In this document: positions 55,154-63,982 of the stretch, in pieces
Layout: every line of letters begins with the position of its first letter
How positions within the stretch are numbered: the first letter of the stretch is position 1
Source of the DNA: Rhodoferax sp. TS-BS-61-7
GTDB taxonomy: Bacteria > Pseudomonadota > Gammaproteobacteria > Burkholderiales > Burkholderiaceae_C
Direction of reading: 5' to 3'
NCBI RefSeq assembly: GCF_002943465.1
Contig: NZ_PTQY01000004.1
Coordinates: 310,001-374,000, forward strand
Length of the DNA stretch: 64,000 bases
The notes under the pieces: generated by a model
What the model was told of the DNA's origin: nothing
The model's database searches: none
Seen by the model: only the letters and a program-made list of their open reading frames with translations
Position numbers and translations under genes: made by a program

Positions 55154-56134
55154 TTAGTACTTCTGCAACAGGTATTCGCTCACTTTGGGCGCATCCTTGT
55201 TGAGCAAGGTGTCCAGGCGCGAGTTCAGCACATAAACGTCTGCACCCACCTGCGCCGCGGTGGTGGGGAACGAGTAGGCGGTCTTGCGTGCGGGCTGCAG
55301 CGTGGCGGTTTTCCAGCCGTCTTTGGACACCAGCTCCACCACCTGGTCGTTGCCTGCGTTTTGCACCACCACCAAATGCGTCTTGTCGCGCAGCAGCATG
55401 CCGTCGGCCCCCTTCACGGCCTCGGGCAGGCTTACGCGTTGAATGTCCGCCCCGTTGCGGGTGCTGATGCGGAAGACCTCGCCGCTGTTGTATTTGTTGA
55501 CCAGCAGGTAGCCGTCCGGATGGGCCACGATGCCGTTCAAATTAAAGCCCTCGCCCTTGAACAGATCGCTTTGCGCAAACACGCTGGCCTGGCCTTTGGC
55601 GTCCACGCGGTAGATGACGGGCGAGAAGCTGTCGGTGATGTAGACATTGCCCGCAGCGTCCACGGCCAGGTCGTTGGCCATGTGGCCACCCTGCACCAGC
55701 CCGCTCAGGTCGTGGTACGCGCGGCGCTCGCCGGTCGTGGCGTCATACGCGGCCACTGCCGCCAGCTTGTAAGCAGTGGTGGCGCTGCTGCGGGTGGAGG
55801 CGCCCAGGTCGGCCACTGCAACCCAGAGCAGGTTGCGTTTCGCATCCAGCGCCAGGCCCACGCTGGCAATCAGTTGGTCGTCTTGAATGAACGGTGTGTA
55901 CACGCCCTGGGGGCTGACCTTGCCGATGGTGCCCGTGTGCACGGAGCTGACGAAGAACACCTTTTGCGCAGGGTGCCAGGCAATGCCTTCGGGGTAGGCC
56001 TGTTCGGCGGTGAAGGTGATGCCTTGGGCAGACACGCCATCGGCGTGCGCCACGCTTGCGCCCAGCAGAGGGGTAGCCAGCAATGCAGCCAAAGTGAGGC
56101 TGCGAACGAGTTGGGAAGTTTTGAATTTGGTCAT
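55154..56134 (-). CDS. Secreted SMP-30/gluconolactonase-like beta-propeller
   Basis: 326 residues: signal peptide (MTKFKTSQLVRSLTLAALLA...AHA), then repeated propeller blades with the motifs YPEGIAWHPAQKVFFVSS, VGLALDAKRNLLWV, NDLAVDAAGNVYITDS and NGIVAHPDGYLLVNKY. The Glu in PEGIAW and Asn/Asp in NDLAVD match the metal site of SMP-30 enzymes. A periplasmic lactonase or ligand-binding role is possible. Begins 23 bases after the end of the GST gene in the same direction. Confidence 0.88.
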   Translation of the reverse strand: MTKFKTSQLVRSLTLAALLATPLLGASVAHADGVSAQGITFTAEQAYPEGIAWHPAQKVFFVSSVHTGTIGKVSPQGVYTPFIQDDQLIASVGLALDAKRNLLWVAVADLGASTRSSATTAYKLAAVAAYDATTGERRAYHDLSGLVQGGHMANDLAVDAAGNVYITDSFSPVIYRVDAKGQASVFAQSDLFKGEGFNLNGIVAHPDGYLLVNKYNSGEVFRISTRNGADIQRVSLPEAVKGADGMLLRDKTHLVVVQNAGNDQVVELVSKDGWKTATLQPARKTAYSFPTTAAQVGADVYVLNSRLDTLLNKDAPKVSEYLLQKY

Positions 56135-56156
56135 CGTGAGCTTTCGGTTTAAGGGG

Positions 56157-56843
56157 TTAGACAGTGGTTGGTTGGGTGTGGGGGTACATCGCGGCCATGG
56201 CGGCTTGGTCCATCTCGGCTTTGAAGGTGTGGGCGTCGGCCAAGGCCTCGGCACGTGCGGCAGCCGGACGAGCGCTGACCTGATCCAGGAAACGTTTGAC
56301 GTGCGGTAGCTCGTCCCAGGCGTTGTCGCCCAATACAAAAGGCACGGCGCGCGCCCAGGCCCACAGTGCCATGTCGACGATGGTGAATTCCTCACCCACC
56401 ATCCAGGTGCGGGTGGCCAGGTGGTTGTTGACGATGCGCCAGTGGCGCCAGGCTTCAAAGTCGTAACGCTGCTGCGCGTAGGCTTTGGGCTCGGGGGCAA
56501 AGTGGCGAAAGTGCACCGCCTGGCCTGAGAACGGCCCGATGCCGGTGGCCACAAACATGAGCCAGGAATACATCTGCGCGCGCACCCCGGGCACATTGCG
56601 TGGCAAGAACTGCCCGGTTTTGACGGCCAGGTAAAGCAGGATGGCATTGCTGTCAAAAACGACCGCATCGCCATCCACCAGCGTGGGGGTTTTAGCGTTG
56701 GGGTTGATGGCCAGGTAGGCAGGCAGGTGCTGCTCGCCTTTGCGCACATCTACCGGCACCAACGTGTAAGGCAGGCCGGACTCTTCCAGAAACAAAGCCA
56801 CCTTGGCCGGGTTGGGCGAGGGGTGGTAGTAGAACTTCAACAT
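56157..56843 (-). CDS. Glutathione S-transferase family protein
   Basis: 228 residues. The N-terminal thioredoxin-like domain begins MLKFYYHPSPNPAKVALFLE (Ser-Pro-Asn active region), with the NPNAKTPTLVDGD cis-Pro loop, then an all-helical C-domain. The start at 56843 is set by this opening. Divergent from a LysR gene, which probably regulates it together with the SMP-30-like gene. Confidence 0.92.
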   Translation of the reverse strand: MLKFYYHPSPNPAKVALFLEESGLPYTLVPVDVRKGEQHLPAYLAINPNAKTPTLVDGDAVVFDSNAILLYLAVKTGQFLPRNVPGVRAQMYSWLMFVATGIGPFSGQAVHFRHFAPEPKAYAQQRYDFEAWRHWRIVNNHLATRTWMVGEEFTIVDMALWAWARAVPFVLGDNAWDELPHVKRFLDQVSARPAAARAEALADAHTFKAEMDQAAMAAMYPHTQPTTV

Positions 56844-56921
56844 GGGGTGTCGCTTTCGTAAGGGTGGGTGACGGAGTGGATTGTGTTTTTTAGCGACAAT
56901 CACAACAATCACCAGAAAAGC

Positions 56922-56938
56922 TAACGTTCTTTGCGTTA
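56922..56938. promoter_or_regulatory. Probable LysR operator between GST and LysR genes
   Basis: Inverted repeat TAACG-N7-CGTTA with GCTAAC recurring nearby (56920 and 56941 region) in the divergent gap. Confidence 0.5.
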
Positions 56939-56966
56939 TTCGCTAACAACACGAGGCAGCCAAGCC

Positions 56967-57929
56967 ATGCTCGACAACATCCAGGCCTTTCTCGACGTGC
57001 ACAAGGCGGGCACGTTTTCCGCCGCGGCCAAGCTGCACAACGTGGCGGTGTCTTCCGTGTCGCGGCAGGTGGATGCGCTGGAGCAGTCGCTGGGCGTGGC
57101 GCTGTTTCAGCGCAGCTCGCGCCGCCTGCTGCTCACCGATGCAGGGGAGCAGTTTTTGCCACGTGCGCAGCTCATCGTGTCGGAAATGGTGGATGCCAAG
57201 GCCGCGCTGCTGGACGCGCAGGCCGAGCCACGTGGCTTGCTGTCGGTGACTGCCACCTCGGTCTTCTGGCGCATGCACATTGCACCCACCGTGGCGTCGT
57301 TCATGCGGCAGTACCCGCTGATTGAGCTGGACTTGCAGCTCAGCGACCACTGGGTCGACCTGGCCGCGCAGCGGGCTGATGTGGCGATTCGCATTGGCAC
57401 CCTGCCCGATAGCGACCTGTTGGCCACGCGCCTGGCGCCCATGCTGCGCGTGGCCTGCGCCAGCCCCGCGTACATCCGGGAGCACGGCCGCCCTGCCAGG
57501 CCCGAAGACCTGCTGCACCACCGCTGCCTGTGCCTGCCCACCGCCCCCACGGGTTTGTGGACGTTTCCGGGTGTGAACCAGGGCAAGCCTTTGGCGGTGC
57601 AGGGGCGTTTTCGCAGTGGCGATGTGGATTCGCTGCTGGACGCCGCCGCGGCCGGGCTGGGCGTGGCGCACCTGGCAAGTTGGCTGGTCTACCAAAAGGT
57701 GGCGTCGGGCGAGCTGGTCAACCTGTTCCCTGACTCGGTGACGGCTACCGCGGCCGCGGTGGCCACGGCCAAGGGCCAGACGCCGGCCATCCATGCAGTG
57801 CGGCTCCAGGGGCGCTCCCACTCGGCCAAGGCGCAGCTGTTTATCCAGCACCTGAAGCAGGCCTTTGGCACACCGCCCTACTGGGACCGCGCGGTAGGCG
57901 CCGCACCCAACGCAGGGCCGGCGGCGTGA
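56967..57929 (+). CDS. LysR-family transcriptional regulator
   Basis: 320 residues from ATG 56967 (MLDNIQAFLDVHKAGTFSAA), followed by AKLHNVAVSSVSRQVDALEQ. A typical CrgA-like LysR with standard effector region. Divergent from the GST gene. Its stop overlaps the DTW gene start (TGATG). Confidence 0.92.
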   Translation: MLDNIQAFLDVHKAGTFSAAAKLHNVAVSSVSRQVDALEQSLGVALFQRSSRRLLLTDAGEQFLPRAQLIVSEMVDAKAALLDAQAEPRGLLSVTATSVFWRMHIAPTVASFMRQYPLIELDLQLSDHWVDLAAQRADVAIRIGTLPDSDLLATRLAPMLRVACASPAYIREHGRPARPEDLLHHRCLCLPTAPTGLWTFPGVNQGKPLAVQGRFRSGDVDSLLDAAAAGLGVAHLASWLVYQKVASGELVNLFPDSVTATAAAVATAKGQTPAIHAVRLQGRSHSAKAQLFIQHLKQAFGTPPYWDRAVGAAPNAGPAA

Positions 57930-58534
57930 TGAGCACCCCACGCCGCCGCCTTCTCTGCGCACAGTGCCTGCGCCCGCAAGCCACCTGCATCTGCCGCTTT
58001 GTCACGCCCACACTGCCCGTGTGTGAGGTGCTGATCCTGCAGCACCCGCTGGAAGCACAACACGCCAAGAACAGTGCACGCCTGCTGCACCTGAGCTTGC
58101 CCGGCAGCCGCTTGGTGGTGGGCGAGGCGTTTGACGATGCGGCGCTGCAAGTGCTGATGCCCGATGACAAGACCACCGTGCTGCTGTACCCGCCCACCGA
58201 CTACGCGGGCCATGCGGCGCCCGCGCCGCTGGACCCCGCGCAGCTTGCCGACCCACAAAAGCTAAGGCTGGTGGTGCTGGACGCCACCTGGCGCAAGAGC
58301 CGCAAGATGCTGCACCAAAGCCCCGCGCTGCAGCGCCTGCCGCGGCTGGCCCTGGACGATGCGCCCGCAGGCCGCTACGCGATTCGCAAGGCGCACGCGC
58401 CAGGGCAGCTGTCTACGCTGGAGGCCACCTGCGCCGCGCTGGCACAGCTGGAGGGAGATGCCGCGCGCTGGCAGCCGCTGCTGGCGGCGTTTGACGGCTT
58501 TGTGGCCCAGCAGCTCAATTTGGTGCCAAATTAG
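57929..58534 (+). CDS. DTW-domain protein, tRNA-uridine aminocarboxypropyltransferase type
   Basis: 201 residues. N-terminal Cys cluster (CAQCLRPQATCIC) that could bind zinc, then the family motifs LILQHPLEAQHAKNSARLL and LDATWRKSRKML, the D-x-T-W that names the domain. Family members (TapT/YfiP) add the acp3U modification to tRNA U47. Coupled to the LysR gene, probably just by transcription. Confidence 0.9.
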   Translation: MSTPRRRLLCAQCLRPQATCICRFVTPTLPVCEVLILQHPLEAQHAKNSARLLHLSLPGSRLVVGEAFDDAALQVLMPDDKTTVLLYPPTDYAGHAAPAPLDPAQLADPQKLRLVVLDATWRKSRKMLHQSPALQRLPRLALDDAPAGRYAIRKAHAPGQLSTLEATCAALAQLEGDAARWQPLLAAFDGFVAQQLNLVPN

Positions 58535-58586
58535 CCTCTATCCCAGGCGGAATATGCGCGAGCAGCTATCAATTCAGGAGCTACTG
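58532..58586 (-). repeat. Dispersed repeat, copy I
   Basis: Reverse copy TAGCCTCTATCCC, ATATGCGCGAGCAGCTATC, AATTCAGGAGCTACTGG. It supplies the TAG stop of the following small membrane protein gene and starts at the DTW gene stop. Confidence 0.75.
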
Positions 58587-58772
58587 GCGTCGGCGCAACC
58601 AGCCAAACCACACCCCCACGGCCACGGGAACGGACAGCACCACACCGGCCAGGATGTCGCCAAAACCACCGTCGCTGAACAGGGCGGACACCAGGCCGAT
58701 GCTGGTGAGGGCCCCAATGGCAATAGGCGCACCCCACATGGCGGCAAAACGCGTGTGGCGGTGGCGGCTCAT
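58581..58772 (-). CDS. 63-residue membrane protein of the iron-uptake operon
   Basis: Two hydrophobic helices (IAIGALTSIGLVSALF and DILAGVVLSVPVAVGVWFGW) with a short basic end (LRRRQ). ATG overlaps the PepSY gene stop by four bases. Small membrane proteins of this kind often follow siderophore-receptor and PepSY genes, so a role in iron-siderophore handling is likely. Its stop codon lies in the dispersed repeat. Confidence 0.75.
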   Translation of the reverse strand: MSRHRHTRFAAMWGAPIAIGALTSIGLVSALFSDGGFGDILAGVVLSVPVAVGVWFGWLRRRQ

Positions 58773-59914
58773 GGGGCGGCCTGCGCCGGTGTGGGTTCAG
58801 GGGAGGAGTTTTGTTGCACTGTTTTGCCTTTGTTGAGCCAGAGGTAGAGGCCGCTGCCCAGCACGATGATGGAAGCGATGTCCAGCAAGGCCCAAAGGAT
58901 TTGCATGGGCATGCCGCCGTAGTCACCAAAGTGCAGAGGCTGCGACACCAGCAGCGCGGTCACGTACCACGGTAACTTGGGGGCGGCGGTGACCTCGGCG
59001 CTTTTGGCATCCACCAGCACGGGCTGTAGCAGCCGTGCTGTGAGGGGCTCATTGCCCCGCAAAAACACCGTGTGGTGGTGCGGGCTAGAGAAGGCCGTGC
59101 CTGGAAACGCGATGAACGAGAGCTTGGAGTCGGGGACCAGGTTTTGCGCGACGGTCAAGGTGCGCTGCACCGATGCCCGCTCCGCCATGGGCACGGTGGC
59201 CTGACCTTTGTAGGGCGCCAGCACCGCGCTCAGCTGGTCGTACTGCCAGTACTTGATCAACAAGTCGGCCCAGGTGTTGATCATGCCAGTGGCGCCCACC
59301 ACCAGCAGCCACACCAGCGTCACGATGCCCAGCAGGTTATGCAGGTCCAGCCATTTCAGGCGTGGCTTGCGTTCGCGGCGCACGGTGCCAAATTCCAGCT
59401 TGCGCATGAACGGGCTGTAAAGCACCACCCCGCTGACGATGGCGACCAGCAGCAGCAGCCCCATAAAGCCCAAAAACAGCTTGCCCGGCAGCCCGGCAAA
59501 CAAGTCCACGTGCAGCTTGAACATGACCCACATGAAGCCTTCGTCAAAACGCGGCTGCGCCAGCACTTCTGCAGTGCGTGCATCCACCGCCACCGAGCGG
59601 AAGTCGTCAGTCGGGTCGGGTGTGGGGGTAAGGGTGACGAACCACAGGTCGTCACTGTCCTCGGCCTGCGACACAAACTGCACCACCCGGTCCGGGTGCT
59701 GCGCACGCGCCACGTCCAGCACCTTGTCCAAGCTGGCCCGGGGCGTGTCTGCAGGCATGGGGGGTGCCTCTACCTCGGTGCCCAGCAGATGCCCGATTTC
59801 GTGGTGAAAAATCAGCGGGAGCCCGGTGATGCACAGCAAGAGCATGAACACGGTGCAGACCAGACTGCTCCATTTGTGGATCCACGACCAGGTTTTGACG
59901 GTCTTGTTGTGCAT
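58769..59914 (-). CDS. PepSY-associated inner-membrane protein (siderophore reductase type)
   Basis: 381 residues with four membrane segments and PepSY-type periplasmic loops. Conserved His occur at HKWSSLVCTVFML, HHEIGHLLG, KLHVDLFAG and LDLHNLLGIVTLVWLL, which are likely heme ligands. Relatives (FoxB/FegB-like) reduce iron-siderophores in the inner membrane. Eight bases downstream of the TonB receptor gene and overlapping the small membrane gene, so the three form one iron-uptake unit. Confidence 0.9.
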   Translation of the reverse strand: MHNKTVKTWSWIHKWSSLVCTVFMLLLCITGLPLIFHHEIGHLLGTEVEAPPMPADTPRASLDKVLDVARAQHPDRVVQFVSQAEDSDDLWFVTLTPTPDPTDDFRSVAVDARTAEVLAQPRFDEGFMWVMFKLHVDLFAGLPGKLFLGFMGLLLLVAIVSGVVLYSPFMRKLEFGTVRRERKPRLKWLDLHNLLGIVTLVWLLVVGATGMINTWADLLIKYWQYDQLSAVLAPYKGQATVPMAERASVQRTLTVAQNLVPDSKLSFIAFPGTAFSSPHHHTVFLRGNEPLTARLLQPVLVDAKSAEVTAAPKLPWYVTALLVSQPLHFGDYGGMPMQILWALLDIASIIVLGSGLYLWLNKGKTVQQNSSPEPTPAQAAP

Positions 59915-59922
59915 GGCAGGTT

Positions 59923-62112
59923 TTAGAACTTGTACTTCAGCGTCGCCGTGGTGCTACGCGGGGCGCCATAGGTGAGTTGGTTGTAGGCGTCAAACATGGC
60001 GAAATAGGTGGTGTCCAACAGGTTGTTGATGTTGATCTGGCCCGAGAGCTTTTTGCTGAAGTCGTAACGCACCATCAAGTTCACCAGTGCGTAAGCACCT
60101 TGCTCGATCCGCTCCGATACGTTCTGCGGATTGGTGGCATAGGTGTAGGTCGCGTCTTGCCAGTTCACGCCACCACCCAGGGTCAGGCCACTCAGGGCGC
60201 CGGGCAGGCGGTAGCTGGTAAACACCCGCAGCAGGCGGCGGGGGTTGATGGTGTTGACATCGGCACCGGCGGCATCGCTCATCCTGAACTGGGTGTAGCC
60301 CGCACTGAGGTTCCAGCCCGGGGACAGTTCGCCGGCCACATCCAGCTCAAACCCTTCGCTGGTGGCGCCCTTGGACGCACGGTAGGCGGTTTCAGCGGGG
60401 GTGGTGTTCGGGATGTTCACGCCCGTGCTCTGCGCCAGGTTGTCCTGGGTGATTTGGAAGATGGCGGCGGATGCATTCACACGCCCGTCCAGAAACTCGC
60501 CTTTCACACCCAGCTCTGTGCTCTTGCCCAAAATGGGGTCCAGGTACTTGCCGTTGATGTCGCGCTTTTGCTGCGGCTGGAAGATGTCGGTGTAGCTGCC
60601 ATACAGGGAGTAGCTGTCGCTCAGGTCGTAGACCAGGCCCGCGTAGGGCGTTACCTGTTGGCTCACCGTCATGGTGAATGGGTTGGTGGTTGCCGTGTCA
60701 CCCGCGCGCTCGTAGTTGCTCAGGCGCGCGCCCACCACCAGTTTCAGCGGGTCCGTGACGTTGAAGCGTGCCGCACCGTAGACCGCCTCTTGTTTGACGG
60801 TGCCCATGCTGTAGTACGACAACGCGCCCCAGGCTGGCTCGGCGTAGGAGCCGTCCCAGGTGTTGAAGTTGGGTGCCGAGCCGCCCGATGCGGAGCGGCT
60901 GTCGGCATTGAAGTTTTGCTTGGACTGCACGTAGCCCATGGACATCTCATGGGTGCGCCCCATCAGATCGAAAGGGCCGCTGGCTTGCAGGCTGATGTCT
61001 TCCTGTTTGGTCTTGACTTTGTAGGCGCCTGGCCAGGTGGACATGCCCAGACCGGTGCTGACATTGGGGGTGCCGTAGACGTACAGCAGGTAGGAGTCGG
61101 CGAGCCGATCGCTCGTGGTGTAGCTGGCTTTGAGCTTCCAGTCGTTGTCCAGCTTGTGCTCCAGCGTGGCGAAGTAGTCCTCGTACACCGAGGCATAACG
61201 CGTCCAGTCAGCTGCCGTGGTTTTGGAGCGGTCCCAGTTGGTACGCGCGCCGTTGCTGTACCAGACGGGCAAACCGCCCCACATGGCGCCGCGCTGGTTG
61301 TTTTCCTGGTGGCTAAAGCCCGCCGACAACAGCGTGTGGGTGCCCAGGTCAGCTTCGATGGTGGCGTACACCGTTTGGCGCTTGTTCTTGAGGTCTTCCA
61401 CCCAGCTGTCACGCTCCGAGTGTTCACCCACCACGCGAGCGCGCAAAGTCTTGGCCTCGTTCACAGGCGTGGACAGGTCGACGGCGGCGCGGCGTTCGTT
61501 CCAGCTGCCGAGGCCGAGTTCGGCAGTGCCGGTCAGCGCTTTGTTATTGGCGCGCTTGCGCACCATATTGATGGCCGCCGATGGGTCACCCGCACCGGTC
61601 GTCAATCCGGTCGAACCACGAACCACTTCCACGCGGTCGTACAGCGCCAGGCTGGTCATCACTTCGCCAGAGCTCCAGGCCTGGTCCCAGGTGGTCGGCA
61701 CACCGTCAATCATCAGCGCATTGATGTCAAACCCGCGGGAGATGAACTGGGCGCGGTTGGTTTCGTACTGGCGCACAGAAACCCCCGTGGTGTTGTTGAT
61801 CGCGTCGGTGATGTTCTGCAGACCCTGGTCTTCCATGCGTTGCTGGGTCACCACCGACACCGATTGCGGCGTATCGCGCAAGGACATGCTCAGCGGTGTG
61901 GCAGTTTTGGCCTTGCCGCTGGTGTAGGAGCCCGTGCCTTGCGTGACTTCGCCCTGGGTTTGGGCCTTGATGGTGACCTCTGGCAGCGCAACCGCGCTGG
62001 CGGGCGATTGCTGGGCATGCACAAACCCCGGAAGGGCCATGGCAATACACAGGCTGAGTTGCGAGACGTTGAATGGACCCGTGGCGCGGGCCGGCGCTAT
62101 AGCGTGTTTCAC
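59923..62112 (-). CDS. TonB-dependent siderophore receptor
   Basis: 729 residues from a GTG at 62112, preceded by AGGAAA. A signal peptide ending ...GFVHAQ, a TonB-box-like VALPEVTIKA, then a plug (RDTPQSVSVVTQQRMEDQGL, GFDINALMIDGVPT, VEVVRGSTGLTTGAGDPSAA) and a barrel ending in YKF. There is no N-terminal signalling domain, so it is not a FecA/FpvA sigma-linked receptor. The pattern fits the ferrichrome/ferric-hydroxamate group. A Fur box lies upstream. Start at GTG is based on the ribosome binding site and signal peptide; an ATG 54 bases earlier is possible. Confidence 0.93.
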   Translation of the reverse strand: MKHAIAPARATGPFNVSQLSLCIAMALPGFVHAQQSPASAVALPEVTIKAQTQGEVTQGTGSYTSGKAKTATPLSMSLRDTPQSVSVVTQQRMEDQGLQNITDAINNTTGVSVRQYETNRAQFISRGFDINALMIDGVPTTWDQAWSSGEVMTSLALYDRVEVVRGSTGLTTGAGDPSAAINMVRKRANNKALTGTAELGLGSWNERRAAVDLSTPVNEAKTLRARVVGEHSERDSWVEDLKNKRQTVYATIEADLGTHTLLSAGFSHQENNQRGAMWGGLPVWYSNGARTNWDRSKTTAADWTRYASVYEDYFATLEHKLDNDWKLKASYTTSDRLADSYLLYVYGTPNVSTGLGMSTWPGAYKVKTKQEDISLQASGPFDLMGRTHEMSMGYVQSKQNFNADSRSASGGSAPNFNTWDGSYAEPAWGALSYYSMGTVKQEAVYGAARFNVTDPLKLVVGARLSNYERAGDTATTNPFTMTVSQQVTPYAGLVYDLSDSYSLYGSYTDIFQPQQKRDINGKYLDPILGKSTELGVKGEFLDGRVNASAAIFQITQDNLAQSTGVNIPNTTPAETAYRASKGATSEGFELDVAGELSPGWNLSAGYTQFRMSDAAGADVNTINPRRLLRVFTSYRLPGALSGLTLGGGVNWQDATYTYATNPQNVSERIEQGAYALVNLMVRYDFSKKLSGQININNLLDTTYFAMFDAYNQLTYGAPRSTTATLKYKF

Positions 62113-62206
62113 TATTGTTTCCTGCAGATAAAACCAACGAACTGGCTGGCTTTCTGCGTAGCGCACCTGGTGCGGCTAGAAACAAATGGCTGGCTATAAC
62201 TAAATC

Positions 62207-62227
62207 TAATTGTAAATCATTCTCATC
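62207..62227 (-). promoter_or_regulatory. Fur box upstream of the TonB receptor
   Basis: On the minus strand GAGAATGATTTACAATTA resembles the GATAATGATAATCATTATC consensus with 7-1-7 spacing; AATGAT is exact. Confidence 0.7.
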
Positions 62228-62292
62228 TACAACGTTTTCAGGAGGGGCCATTCGGGCCGGGATTGACCGCACCCCACAGCCATGCGAGGTGA

Positions 62293-62967
62293 CTAAATTT
62301 GTCGCATGAATTTAAAAATCAAGATCCAGAAGCTCAGGATCAGCGAGGCCACCGGGAACTGCAGCGCGGTGGGCATGAAGTAGATGACCAGCACGCCGGG
62401 GCCCCACACACACCACACGGCAATGATGACGGGCAGGTAGCGCCGGCTCCAAAAGTCACCCGACGCCAAGGTGCGCAGGGTGCTGGTGCGAAAACCCTCG
62501 TCCTTCCAGAGGAAGACGGCCACCATGACGAAGTTGGACACCGGCGAGTAGACGAACTGGTCGAACAGCATCTTCTTGACGATGGTGGCCGCGTCGTTGC
62601 CGCTGCCAAACAGCGCCACCTGCACCGAATACAACACGTCCACCGAGATGCCGATGAGCCCGAACACCACAATGGCAAAGGCCATGTCGCGGGCTATGGT
62701 GCGGGGTACCGGCTGGCGCAGCACCGCCCAGGCCAGCAGCTCGGGCACCAGCACGGCAAACGCGGCGTAGGTGACGAAGGAGCCCGGATAACCCCAGGCC
62801 TGCTTGAGCATGCCCCACTGCGTGAGGCCGCTCTGCACGGCCGGGCTCCAAAGGTAGGCCAGCAAGAGCAACACCAGCCCGCTCCACAGCACCAGCCCCG
62901 GCCGCATATTGGCCAGCACCGCCGTGCGGACCTGGTGCAGGGCCGTGGGTTTGGGGGTTGCCCGCAT
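62293..62967 (-). CDS. Membrane protein resembling the Mpv17/PMP22 family
   Basis: 224 residues, about five to six membrane segments. Residues 131-142 read KKMLFDQFVYSP, and residues 188-205 W-G-P-G-V-L-V-I-Y-F-M-P-T-A-L-Q-F-P, followed by Trp213. This order and content matches the eukaryotic Mpv17/PMP22 signature as I recall it: KKMLLDQ, a W-P-x3-x-N-F/Y-x-x-P block and a final W. Bacterial members of that family are rare. The resemblance was made by eye only. The start overlaps the MYG1 stop by one base (TGATG), so the two are translated together. Downstream of it, 180 bases away, is the divergently placed iron operon regulatory region. Confidence 0.6.
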   Translation of the reverse strand: MRATPKPTALHQVRTAVLANMRPGLVLWSGLVLLLLAYLWSPAVQSGLTQWGMLKQAWGYPGSFVTYAAFAVLVPELLAWAVLRQPVPRTIARDMAFAIVVFGLIGISVDVLYSVQVALFGSGNDAATIVKKMLFDQFVYSPVSNFVMVAVFLWKDEGFRTSTLRTLASGDFWSRRYLPVIIAVWCVWGPGVLVIYFMPTALQFPVASLILSFWILIFKFMRQI

Positions 62968-63956
62968 CAGGCGGCAGCGGCCATGCGGGTCGCCAGCGCC
63001 AGCTCGGCCATCTGCACGGCGCCCTCAAAGCTGCGCGCGCCGCCGATGAACAGGTTCAGGTGGCAGAACACGCTGTCCGCCACGCCGTTCACCGCGGCCA
63101 GCTCGCCGTCGCGCAGGCCGGCCCAGGCATCGGGCAGGTCCATGCGCGCAGTGAAGGAGCCTGACTCCACGGGCACGGTTTTGATCTGGTACTGGTTGCC
63201 ATCAGAGTCGGGGTAGATGACAAACATCACCTCGGGCATCTCGTGCACCACCACATGCGTCCAGGGCATGCCGCCCTCTTGCAGGTGCAGCACGCGGCCA
63301 CCCAGCAGGCGTGGCGCGTTGCGCACGGTGTCCATGGCGCGCAGCTGCGCCACTTTTTTACTGATGGCGTGGTCCAGAAACTTGCGGGTGATGGCAATGG
63401 CTTCGCGGAAACGCGTTTCCAGCAGCGCGGCCTTGGCGGTGTGGTCCAGGCCCTGCTCTTCCAGCCAATGGGTGTTGAGCTGGGCGATGAGGCTGGACAG
63501 GCCAAAGATGCCGGGCGACACATCGCCCTGGCCGGTGTCCACAATGTCCAGGTACTGCACCAGCGAGTGGTCGATGGAGTTGACCACGCTGGCCACGGCC
63601 GCGTCGTCCAGCGTGTGGCCGTGGGTGGTGGCCCAGGCCTGCACATAGGCCGTACCAAAGGCCGACCACACCAGGCCCGCGCTGGCGTAGCCCACGCCAG
63701 GCACGACCACGCCGTCCACCTCGTGCGCGGGGCGCGCGCCGTCAAAGCCGCGCTGGTGGTGGTCAAAGCGGCCGGTGGCCGCATCCCAGGTGCCACCCAC
63801 GTCGACCACAAAGTCAGCGGTCTCAATCAGCTCTTGTTTGCGGGTGCGAATGAGGGTGTGCGATGGGAACACGCCCATCAGGATGCCCACGCCAAATACG
63901 TCGTCGGCATGGAAGGTGCCACTGTGCGTGGCGATGGTGGTGGTAGCAAGGGTCAT
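62967..63956 (-). CDS. MYG1-family metal-dependent phosphohydrolase
   Basis: 329 residues of the MYG1/UPF0160 family, related to DHH phosphoesterases. Motifs: THSGTFHADDVFG (His11, His16, Asp18/19), a DVGG loop and FDHHQRGF (Asp65-His66-His67), followed by IDHSLVQYLDIVDTG. Eukaryotic MYG1 is a 3'-5' RNA exonuclease active in nucleus and mitochondria. The bacterial role is open. The following membrane protein is coupled by a one-base overlap. Confidence 0.92.
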   Translation of the reverse strand: MTLATTTIATHSGTFHADDVFGVGILMGVFPSHTLIRTRKQELIETADFVVDVGGTWDAATGRFDHHQRGFDGARPAHEVDGVVVPGVGYASAGLVWSAFGTAYVQAWATTHGHTLDDAAVASVVNSIDHSLVQYLDIVDTGQGDVSPGIFGLSSLIAQLNTHWLEEQGLDHTAKAALLETRFREAIAITRKFLDHAISKKVAQLRAMDTVRNAPRLLGGRVLHLQEGGMPWTHVVVHEMPEVMFVIYPDSDGNQYQIKTVPVESGSFTARMDLPDAWAGLRDGELAAVNGVADSVFCHLNLFIGGARSFEGAVQMAELALATRMAAAA

Positions 63957-63982
63957 GGGTCGATTTTAGATGCCAAACAGGC

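Noticed and set aside
59977-62199. 740-codon open frame antisense to the TonB receptor
   Set aside because: Shadow of a high-GC gene: the composition is Gly/Val/Ala/His-rich without domains, and the opposite strand encodes a complete receptor.
62231-62245. AACGTTTTCA near the TonB receptor as a second LacI operator
   Set aside because: Only one half of the palindrome is present.
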